Shown here piece after piece: positions 43,844 through 49,860 of a stretch of DNA of 49,860 nt. Below the pieces are notes generated by a model. It was given only the letters and a program-made list of their open reading frames with translations. It was not told the DNA's origin and did not search any database. Position 1 is the stretch's first letter; each line of letters begins with the position of its first letter. The DNA comes from an uncultured Lachnospiraceae bacterium (GTDB taxonomy: Bacteria > Bacillota > Clostridia > Lachnospirales > Lachnospiraceae), in contig CANQQG010000013.1 in assembly GCA_947625875.1 (NCBI GenBank), positions 1 through 49,860 on the forward strand, given 5' to 3'. The translations under genes and the position numbers were made by a program.

Positions 43844-44281
43844 TCAGCTCGTACAGCTTTCCAGATACCCATACAGCTCCTGTTCATTTTTAAAATACTT
43901 TCCGTTTCCCAACGCTTCCATCTGCGCCTCAGACAACAGGCTCTCCGCAATCCCCGTATGCATGAACAGCCTGTCCGTCCCATAATAATAGACGTCCAGA
44001 TAACCGCCGGTTATCCTTATTTCATAACAGTATTCTCCCTGCGCGCCATCCGGACGCGGCGAGCTCTCCTGCGCATATGGAACCGGCCGCATGACAGACG
44101 CGGCCTCTGACAGGTCTGTGTCCGCCTCCGTCTGAGAATCCTGCGTTTTTTGCAGCGCCTGCCGGTCTCCCGCTTCTTTTTCATGTTCCTTCAACTGCAC
44201 GATTCCGATAATGAGCGCGCCTGAAAAAACAAGCAGGCACAGGGTAAACAAAAATATGCGCATACTTTTTTTCCGAACCAT
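43844..44281 (-). CDS. BofC C-terminal-domain-like membrane-anchored protein
   Basis: 145 residues from ATG 44281 with CGGAGG 6 nt upstream. An N-terminal membrane anchor (about 8-28) is followed by an acidic, Gln/Ser-rich linker and a C-terminal domain (about 85-145) with YCYEIRITGGYLDVYYYG and YFKNEQELYGYLESC. This pattern resembles the BofC C-terminal domain. Known: BofC restrains SpoIVB signalling in Bacillus sporulation. The BofC match is from memory of the pattern and is moderate. Confidence 0.7.
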   Translation of the reverse strand: MVRKKSMRIFLFTLCLLVFSGALIIGIVQLKEHEKEAGDRQALQKTQDSQTEADTDLSEAASVMRPVPYAQESSPRPDGAQGEYCYEIRITGGYLDVYYYGTDRLFMHTGIAESLLSEAQMEALGNGKYFKNEQELYGYLESCTS

Positions 44282-44482
44282 GGTAAGCCTCCGAAATTTT
44301 ATCCGGTATGATCCGCGCAAAGAAAGACGCGTCATATCCGGTTTTAGATACTCCAAAGTATGCGCCGTTTATTTCCATCTTATGCATTCTTTTCATTTTA
44401 TTCTCAAGATCAGGCCGCACAGCCGCCGGACGATCTGTTTGATATGCGGTCGGCCTTCCTCTGCCCTGCCGTATATGAGATC

Positions 44483-44511
44483 ATTGTATTTGTTTTTTTT
44501 ACATCTGTCAA
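44483..44511 (-). promoter_or_regulatory. Sigma-A promoter of the BofC-like gene
   Basis: Minus strand perfect TTGACA (44506-44511), a 17-nt spacer and TACAAT (44483-44488). It leaves a leader of about 195 nt before ATG 44281, in which I see no certain gene. The -35 abuts the stop of the upstream flippase gene. Confidence 0.75.
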
Positions 44512-44514
44512 GTT

Positions 44515-46104
44515 TTACAAGTGTCCGCGCATCGATCCGTCTTCCGTCCGGCGTCTGCGCAGCAAAAAAACATAGCTGGCGACGCCTGCCGCAACCGACG
44601 CGGGCAGGCTCGCCGAAAGCGGCAGGGCGTATCCGAAAACCAGCCCCACGAACCGGCTCACCGCCGCCATTACAAGGGCAGACGCCGCCGGCAGCAGGAA
44701 ATCTTTTCCGGGCTGCGGCTTCCAGTAACCGGTTTTATATAAAGCGGCCAGATTCAGCGCCGCCGCGCTCACCCCAAACGTATACATGGCGGGCAAAAGC
44801 GCATAAATGCCAAGAGAGGTAAACCGCAGCAGCAAATACAGAACCGCCAGTTCCGCGCACAGCGCCGCCGCACCGTTCGCCACCGGCGCGCGCAGCCTGC
44901 CAATGCCCTGTAAAATGCCGGACGTGACCGCCCCCAGCGAATACAGCGCGATGACCGGAGCGCCCCAAAACAACAGCCCCGCCGCCGTCCCGCCGCTGTC
45001 CCCAAATAACAGCCGCATGACCGGATCTGCAAGGAACGTCAGCGCAAACGCGGCAGGCAGGGTAAGAACCATGCAAAACCGTACGGCGAGCCCCGTTTTT
45101 TCGGACGCCCGCGCAAAATCCCCGGCCGTAAGCGAAGCTGTAATGCCCGGTATGCAGGCTGCGCCGATCGCCGCCGCGACCGCGACGGGGAAATTTACAA
45201 GCGTCTTAAATTTTCCGGAAAAAATCCCCCACAGACGGGCAATCTGTTCCTGCGCGATCCGCCCCGCCGCCATGTGCTTAAAAATGCCCTGCTCCATAAC
45301 GACGTTCAGGTTATAAAAAGCGGACGCCGCCAGTATCGGCAACACCGTCCGCAGCATGGCCTTATACAATGCGCGGTACGGCGTCTGCGCCGCAGCCTCC
45401 CGCTTTCCCTCGCGCCGCATTTCCCGCAGGGGCTTCAAGGAAAAAAGCAGCAAAAAAAACAGCGCTGCCGCCGCGCCTGACAATGTGCCAAACGCCGCCC
45501 CCGCCGCGCCATATGCCGCCTGATCATCCTTTGTTTTATCTCCCGGCGCCTGAATGCCGTAAAGCGAAAATACATAAGCGGCGGCAACGCTCACAAATGC
45601 GTTGATCAGCTGCTCAAGCGCCTGCGATACGGCGCTGGGCCGCATACGCTCCATTCCCTGAAAATATCCGCGGAAAACGCCCAGCAACGCGGTAAGCGCC
45701 AACACCGGCGCAAGCACACGCAAAGCGTAGATGCTCTGGGGCGTGCGGAACACCGTATCCGTAAGATACCCCGCCCCCACAAAGACAGCCGCGCAGGCCG
45801 CCCCGCCCGCAAGCAAAGCAAAAACAAATGCGCACTGCAATACGCGGTACGCATTCGCCCGCTCGCCTTTTGCCCGGTAATCCGACACGAGGCGGGAAAC
45901 AGCCAGCGGCAGGCTGTAAGAGCTGACCAGGAGCATGATATTATAGACGTCAAACGCACAGCAATAATAATTATTTCCCAAATCCCCAAGAATCGCTGTC
46001 AGCGGAATGCGGTAAATCAGCCCGACCGTGCGCCCAAACACCGCCGCCGCGGCAAGTGTGCCTCCCTGTATTAAAAAATCGCGGTTCTGTTTATTTCCTG
46101 TCAT
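44515..46104 (-). CDS. SpoVB/MurJ-like polysaccharide flippase
   Basis: 529 residues with about 14 membrane helices (MOP superfamily, MVF/RfbX type). Seen: an N-terminal FLIQGGTLAAAAVFGRTVGLIYRIPLTAILG, typical of SpoVB/YtgP, and FRGYFQGMERMRPSAVSQALEQL, a family hallmark. Known: such proteins move lipid-linked wall precursors across the membrane; SpoVB is needed for spore cortex. No further specificity can be read. RBS AAGGAT. Confidence 0.92.
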   Translation of the reverse strand: MTGNKQNRDFLIQGGTLAAAAVFGRTVGLIYRIPLTAILGDLGNNYYCCAFDVYNIMLLVSSYSLPLAVSRLVSDYRAKGERANAYRVLQCAFVFALLAGGAACAAVFVGAGYLTDTVFRTPQSIYALRVLAPVLALTALLGVFRGYFQGMERMRPSAVSQALEQLINAFVSVAAAYVFSLYGIQAPGDKTKDDQAAYGAAGAAFGTLSGAAAALFFLLLFSLKPLREMRREGKREAAAQTPYRALYKAMLRTVLPILAASAFYNLNVVMEQGIFKHMAAGRIAQEQIARLWGIFSGKFKTLVNFPVAVAAAIGAACIPGITASLTAGDFARASEKTGLAVRFCMVLTLPAAFALTFLADPVMRLLFGDSGGTAAGLLFWGAPVIALYSLGAVTSGILQGIGRLRAPVANGAAALCAELAVLYLLLRFTSLGIYALLPAMYTFGVSAAALNLAALYKTGYWKPQPGKDFLLPAASALVMAAVSRFVGLVFGYALPLSASLPASVAAGVASYVFLLRRRRTEDGSMRGHL

Positions 46105-46251
46105 AAGACCATCCTTACATCATTTTACTGTGTAAATATTGTTAGTATGATCGATCTTCTGAATTATATGCAGACCGCTGGGGGAATGCTAAAGACCGTC
46201 GGCATTACCGATTATGTAAACTCTGTCCATGCACAGAGAACCGTTTGCTTT

Positions 46252-47865
46252 TTAATAGCAACAACAATTATGATAAGATGGGTCATCTGATGTATTGGTA
46301 TCGTAAAACCCTGCTGGTAACTCAACCTCGATATTTTCGGCTCCCATCGTTGTATAATATATAAGTTCTCCTGTATCATCATTATACCAAGTAACATAGA
46401 AGAGACAGTGTTTAAGACTACTTGTATTATAGTAATGAGTTAATTTTACAAGGCCATTTCCTGCATCAGATAAGCCATCAAATGTACTTTCCACAAATAC
46501 TTTGTCATAATATAACCCTTCTTTTGTTGACTTAGATATCTTACTATCACGTAACTTAACACCTGTTATAGGTAACCCTTCCGGACTGCTAATTTCAACA
46601 GTTGTTTCAGTCTCAAGACAAACGCAAGAATAAGGTATACTATTCACAACGCTATCACCTGAATAAATGTCAATCACTGTAGAAATATTTAAATCTGTCA
46701 ACTCATACTCTTTTGATGATATAAATGCAAGACCTTTACTCTTATCGTTGTATAACAAATCATAACGTATATTTAATGTGCTGTTGGAAATTGCTTCAGC
46801 TGCCTCCTGTTTCTTCTGAGCTGCAGTTTTCTTCACATTAATTGTCCAAACATAAGACGTCTTACCGACTTTAGCTGTCACTTTTACTTTACCTTCTTTT
46901 ACGCCTTTTATCTGTACAGATTTGGAAGATGTTTTCACAATCTCTGCTCGACTGTTTGACACTTTCCATGTGGCTTTTCCTGACACTCCGGTTTTTAACG
47001 ATAGATTATCGTTATATTTTAGTGTCTTTGTACCCATATCTGCATTTACTAAGATAATATCTACGAATCCTTGAGCTGGTGTTATATCCACTATCTCACC
47101 TTTTGTTAAAGTTACATAATCACTTTTGGTTATTACATTGTCTCTGTATTTTGGACTAATCACATCAACACTAATAAGATTGCTACTATATTTATTTTCT
47201 TTGGTTATCTGTGTAACCTTATATTTCCCTGTATAAAGCACTGTAAACTCATTACTAAGATTATCGTAAAAATAATTACGTCCCAATACTGGATATGGAT
47301 TTCCATAAACTACTCCGGAGTCAAATCCACCTGATACAACATTATATTTTAAATACTTACTTACAGGTTTTATAACTTTTCCTGCTGGTTTTGTTTTGGA
47401 ATATTTGATGTTATAATGCACACTTCCATATTGTGTTCCATCATTAATTTGTATAGTAGTAGCTTTAGTAAAATATAATGTTACGGTTTCACTCGTACAT
47501 TCTCCTAAATACATCTTTTTACCTAAAGTATAACAATACCCACCACCACTCATTGGTGTATCATAATCTATAGCACAACCAACACCGATATAACTTGCAT
47601 TTTTATTAGCAGCAAAATTTGACAAAGTAAACGTATAATATCCCTTTTTAGTTACATCGAAATAAATATAATAATTATAAAACTCTGGGTCAAGATCCTC
47701 ATTACAAATAACTTTGTTATCACCTAATTTGAGCTTCTGCGGCTTATGATGCTTATTCCCAGCATCTGTTAACTTAATAACATTTGTTTTGGCTTCAGTT
47801 TGTACTGAGCTAAACCCTAAACATAAAACCAATGTAATCATTAATGTCATAAAATATCTCTTCAT
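46252..47865 (-). CDS. Secreted protein with a Big_2-like domain and Cys-rich tail
   Basis: 537 residues, A+T-rich. Signal peptide about 1-25 (MKRYFMTLMITLVLCLGFSS...TEA). Several beta-rich segments follow with GYYTFTLSNFAA and TGKYKVTQI, then a bacterial Ig-like (Big_2) domain at about 283-348 (GVSGKATWKVSNSRAEIV...KGVKEGKVKVTAKV). The C-terminal ~180 residues are of unknown type and end SYHNCCCY, three adjacent Cys. RBS AAAGGAG lies 8 nt before the ATG. It looks like a cell-surface or secreted adhesin-like protein; no cell-wall anchor motif is seen. Confidence 0.85.
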   Translation of the reverse strand: MKRYFMTLMITLVLCLGFSSVQTEAKTNVIKLTDAGNKHHKPQKLKLGDNKVICNEDLDPEFYNYYIYFDVTKKGYYTFTLSNFAANKNASYIGVGCAIDYDTPMSGGGYCYTLGKKMYLGECTSETVTLYFTKATTIQINDGTQYGSVHYNIKYSKTKPAGKVIKPVSKYLKYNVVSGGFDSGVVYGNPYPVLGRNYFYDNLSNEFTVLYTGKYKVTQITKENKYSSNLISVDVISPKYRDNVITKSDYVTLTKGEIVDITPAQGFVDIILVNADMGTKTLKYNDNLSLKTGVSGKATWKVSNSRAEIVKTSSKSVQIKGVKEGKVKVTAKVGKTSYVWTINVKKTAAQKKQEAAEAISNSTLNIRYDLLYNDKSKGLAFISSKEYELTDLNISTVIDIYSGDSVVNSIPYSCVCLETETTVEISSPEGLPITGVKLRDSKISKSTKEGLYYDKVFVESTFDGLSDAGNGLVKLTHYYNTSSLKHCLFYVTWYNDDTGELIYYTTMGAENIEVELPAGFYDTNTSDDPSYHNCCCY

Positions 47866-47942
47866 ATTATCATTCTCCTTTTCTCTTTTTTAATAGTTGT
47901 TTATAGTTACTGTAAACCTCTACCCTCCTTTTATTATTTAAT

Positions 47943-47968
47943 CAGAGCACGTACATAGACGTGCTCTG
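47943..47968 (-). repeat. 10-bp inverted repeat after the tagged ORFs
   Basis: CAGAGCACGT (47943-47952) and ACGTGCTCTG (47959-47968) with a 6-nt loop, 15 nt past the stop at 47983. No T tract follows on the minus strand, so if it is a terminator it is an unusual one. Confidence 0.55.
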
Positions 47969-47982
47969 TAAAGTACTCGTAT

Positions 47983-48333
47983 TTAATGTGTACCAACTGT
48001 ATCAATATCATCTCTGCTTGAATGAGTAGTATCATATACTTCTACAATTGGAATCGGTATATCTGGGTTTGATGGGTCCGGGTCAGGTACTGTAACCTTT
48101 TTTGGGTCTAATGGCTTATTACCACCACCATTAATGGTAATCTGTGTAAGATTTGTATTCCTGTACCTAAGTGTCCAAACCTGTCCTACAGCAAGAATAT
48201 CCAGAGCGCAAACAAGATAACTCTTCTTTTTTCTGTACTTTTCAATATTCTCTTCTGTGCAATTCTCACCATGCTTTACCCAAACTGCAGAGCTTAGAAG
48301 ACCTAATGTGAAATGCCACTTCTGCCCATACAA
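47983..48333 (-). CDS. Unknown ORF ending in the RDDIDTVGTH tag; start unclear
   Basis: About 116 residues if read from TTG 48333. There is no in-frame ATG between this point and the upstream in-frame TGA, and the ribosome binding site is poor, so the ORF may be a 5'-truncated remnant or use an unusual start. Seen: a hydrophobic/helical N-terminal part (WHFTLGLLSSAVWV, SYLVCALDILAVGQVW), then a Pro/Asp linker (VTVPDPDPSNPDIPIP) and the C-terminal SRDDIDTVGTH. The last residues match those of the ORF just upstream. No family recognised. Confidence 0.55.
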   Translation of the reverse strand: MYGQKWHFTLGLLSSAVWVKHGENCTEENIEKYRKKKSYLVCALDILAVGQVWTLRYRNTNLTQITINGGGNKPLDPKKVTVPDPDPSNPDIPIPIVEVYDTTHSSRDDIDTVGTH

Positions 48334-48377
48334 ATGATATATTTTACCAAATATCGCATTAAATTTTCAAAGTTCTT

Positions 48378-49091
48378 TTAATACGTTCCAACTGTATCAA
48401 TGTCATCACGATTTGACTTCGTCCCAAAGCTTTCATCAACAATATCTTGTAGCCGCTTATTTATATTGGCCTGGATTTCTCCGAACCTGTCCCTAAAGCA
48501 ACCATAAAGCGTCCCTTCTTCTTTCGCAGGATCGATACTTTCCAACAATATATCCCTTATCTCCGCATTAACCCCCTTTCCGCCTTTTACCGCTCTCCCC
48601 TTTGCACGATCCCAAACTTTTGACGCTTTACTAAAATAACGGCTGTCATTAATTATGTTTTTAAAGAGATCTTTTATCTCGTTTGCGTATGCATCCAACC
48701 TGTCAATCATCGTTTCCTTTATATTTTCAAGAATTCGCAATATTTCTTCTGCATTTTTGATTCCTTCCAGCTTCTTATTGACAGAATCCAATTCTTCTTC
48801 CAATAACTTATTCAATCTGTGAATATGCCTTAAATAAAACTCGTACATTTCATTATCAATATGAAAAACCGAAATCAACTCATATCCCCGATATTCTCCA
48901 GAATGCATAGCCAACGGCTTGTAAGCCCTTGAATGAAATGAATTCAGTTTTTCGTAATAAAGTTTATAAAATTCTATTTGATCAAGTTCCCGACATACTA
49001 ATTGAATAAATCTTTCAGAAGCCTCTTTTAATTTCCCAATGATCTCCTCTTTGACATCATCACCGTCTATTTTTCCATAATCAATAAACAT
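48378..49091 (-). CDS. Unknown helical protein (237 aa) ending in the RDDIDTVGTY tag
   Basis: Not recognised. It is strongly helical and charged with coiled-coil character (about 80-160, LNKLLEEELDSVNKKLEGI and ENIKETMIDRLDAYANEI). A basic patch KGRAVKGGKG follows, and the C-terminus is SNRDDIDTVGTY. There are no membrane segments. ATG 49091 comes 2 nt after the stop of a 47-residue ORF with only weak AGAGAGA upstream, suggesting coupled translation. It is expressed from a promoter with a ten-G spacer tract. Confidence 0.75.
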   Translation of the reverse strand: MFIDYGKIDGDDVKEEIIGKLKEASERFIQLVCRELDQIEFYKLYYEKLNSFHSRAYKPLAMHSGEYRGYELISVFHIDNEMYEFYLRHIHRLNKLLEEELDSVNKKLEGIKNAEEILRILENIKETMIDRLDAYANEIKDLFKNIINDSRYFSKASKVWDRAKGRAVKGGKGVNAEIRDILLESIDPAKEEGTLYGCFRDRFGEIQANINKRLQDIVDESFGTKSNRDDIDTVGTY

Positions 49092-49093
49092 TC

Positions 49094-49237
49094 TTAATAT
49101 ATTGTAATTCTCTCTGATATATCCGATGAATTGCCGCCTGAACAGTCTTTATCATTCGTTTCAAATATGCAGATTGTATTTACAGCGCCATTGCACAGAT
49201 ATATTTTTACACTATGTATAATAGAAAGGCCTTCCAT
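49094..49237 (-). CDS. Possible 47-aa leader ORF before the tagged protein
   Basis: ATG 49235-49237 to TAA 49094-49096. It begins MEGLSIIHSVKIYLCNGAVN and has a beta-like pattern plus a polar end (CSGGNSSDISERITIY). The ribosome binding site is weak (GGGAAA). Its stop is 2 nt before the next ATG. No family recognised; it may be a real small gene or a leader that couples translation. Confidence 0.4.
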   Translation of the reverse strand: MEGLSIIHSVKIYLCNGAVNTICIFETNDKDCSGGNSSDISERITIY

Positions 49238-49271
49238 TTTCCCATCGTTAATTTCAGATTTTTCTTATACT

Positions 49272-49302
49272 ATTCTACCCCCCCCCCTACAGCTTTTGTC
49301 AA
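49272..49302 (-). promoter_or_regulatory. Promoter with a ten-G tract in its spacer (candidate phase-variable)
   Basis: Minus strand perfect TTGACA (49297-49302), a 19-nt spacer consisting of AAAGCTGTA plus ten G (C10 on plus at 49278-49287), then TAGAAT (49272-49277). A 19-nt spacer is suboptimal; loss of two G would give 17. The homopolymer is prone to slippage. Confidence 0.6.
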
Positions 49303-49468
49303 GCGTACCTATCCACATCGCCGCCATGGCAAAGATACACGCGCTTTTGCTTCTCTCATCCCGCAAATGGGGTTCCATAAAACAAATGGGGCAGGGAAAA
49401 TTTTCTCCCTGCCGCCGAATGTTTATTCTGTTTATTCTTATTCCCTGCCGTAAGAGCGTCCTGCTGGT

Positions 49469-49663
49469 TTACTGCAATAGATTGTTGTCCAGATGTTTTA
49501 CATAATCGCTCATGTACATGGGATTATGGCAAAGCGCCTGCGCCTGGGTAAAATCGAAATATTCTGAAACGATACCATTTCGGATCTTCAACAAGCGCGT
49601 TGCAATCACAGATTTCATACGATATCCGGAAGAAATGATTAACAGTCCGGCATATTCCCACAA
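49469..49663 (-). pseudogene. RhuM-family C-terminal remnant
   Basis: The frame ends at TAA 49469. Its last ~35 residues, NGIVSEYFDFTQAQALCHNP then MYMSDYVKHLDNNLLQ, fit the conserved end of RhuM-family proteins (N-x-IV..Y.D...QA....PM.M.D...LD). The rest of a RhuM protein (about 300 residues) is missing, and upstream this frame overlaps the end of the YhcG gene. It is therefore a decayed fragment, often found near restriction or defence genes. Confidence 0.5.
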
Positions 49664-49686
49664 AATCGAGGAAATATGGGCAAAAT

Positions 49687-49860
49687 TTATTCCTCTTTCA
49701 TACCACCGATGTCCTCTTCTCCCATCTTATCAGCTTCCAACGCTCGATATTCCTGATTTAATTCTCGCAGCAATTCTTCCTCACTTGGTAAATACAATTT
49801 GTATTTAGAAGCGAAAATCTGTGTTTCATTTTCTGGCAACGTATATTTGACCACAGATTC
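49687..49860 (-). CDS. 3' end of a YhcG/DUF1016 PD-(D/E)XK nuclease gene (5' part outside window)
   Basis: 57 codons enter from the window edge and stop at TAA 49687. VKYTLPENETQIFASKYKLY then LPSEEELLREL match the typical C-terminal end of YhcG/DUF1016 proteins, where TLPE...QIFASKY..YLP.EEEL follows the nuclease core. Known: YhcG proteins are PD-(D/E)XK nucleases common in defence islands and near type I restriction systems. The catalytic part lies outside the window. Confidence 0.75.
   Translation of the reverse strand, partial: ESVVKYTLPENETQIFASKYKLYLPSEEELLRELNQEYRALEADKMGEEDIGGMKEE

Noticed and set aside
44181..44420. A leftward frame in the leader of the BofC-like gene beginning MHKMEINGAYFGVSKTGYD
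   Set aside because: The N-terminal part looks peptide-like and lies in the transcribed leader, but it continues out of frame through the BofC-like gene and has no convincing ribosome binding site. Kept only as a possibility.
46148..46291. A 47-codon rightward frame in the gap before the flippase gene (MIDLLNYMQTAGGMLK...)
   Set aside because: No ribosome binding site, and it runs into the 3' end of the secreted-protein gene on the other strand. Possibly a remnant, but not supportable.
47943..47968. Calling the inverted repeat after the tagged ORFs a standard terminator
   Set aside because: No T tract follows the stem on the relevant strand, so it is listed only as a repeat.
1..49860. CRISPR arrays, tRNA or rRNA genes
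   Set aside because: No regularly spaced repeats and no tRNA- or rRNA-like sequence were seen on reading through the window.

Overview
The window looks like a chromosome segment of a spore-forming Clostridia species, most likely a Lachnospiraceae gut bacterium. This rests on the gene set: an alpha/beta-type small acid-soluble spore protein, GerW/YtfJ, a BofC-like protein, a SpoVB/MurJ-like flippase, RqcH, a Zn-ribbon L28 and typical Firmicute gene orders. Most genes use G/C-rich third positions. Two stretches (about 23.7-25.2 kb and 46.2-49.86 kb) are visibly A+T-rich and carry unfamiliar genes, so they look acquired.

Layout. 1-4.3 kb: a TetM-like translational GTPase fused to a YacP/Rae1-type NYN ribonuclease domain (cut off by the window edge), coupled to an ABC-class ATPase. 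4.5-8.2 kb: a two-gene signalling unit, a response regulator without a recognised output domain plus a PocR-sensing hybrid histidine kinase. 8.3-11.1 kb: an M14 cell-wall peptidase, a degenerate HPr-like small protein and an Rpn/PD-(D/E)XK-family protein. 11.2-19.0 kb: a leftward plsX-acpP-rnc-smc-ftsY-ilvA run (lipid synthesis, RNA processing, chromosome organisation, SRP targeting, amino-acid metabolism). 19.2-23.7 kb: rqcH, a spore SASP gene under a sigma-G-like promoter, and a divergent LysR/MATE pair.

23.7-25.2 kb: an A+T-rich three-gene cassette of unknown function, with its own promoter and a terminator-like hairpin in the leader. 25.2-32.4 kb: recG, a DAK2/YloV kinase, Asp23, the divergent rpmB, a tiny membrane protein, gerW, DUF2953, an unknown protein and a Nudix hydrolase. 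32.5-43.7 kb: a long leftward housekeeping run (DUF896, 5-formyl-THF cyclo-ligase, miaB, NusG_II protein, Gx transporter, ruvA, ruvB, a very long ZapA-like protein, U32 peptidase, FtsW/RodA-family protein, class B PBP) with a second promoter inside it after ruvB. 43.8-46.1 kb: a BofC-like protein and a SpoVB/MurJ-like flippase.

46.2-49.86 kb: the second A+T-rich accessory region. It holds a secreted Big_2-type protein, two unrelated ORFs that end in the same C-terminal peptide (RDDIDTVGT plus H or Y), a 47-residue ORF, a promoter whose spacer contains ten consecutive G residues (candidate phase-variable switch), a decayed RhuM-like fragment and the 3' end of a YhcG/DUF1016 nuclease gene. This is the best candidate here for an undescribed system, but it is only partly inside the window. 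All calls come from reading the sequence; no database search was run.
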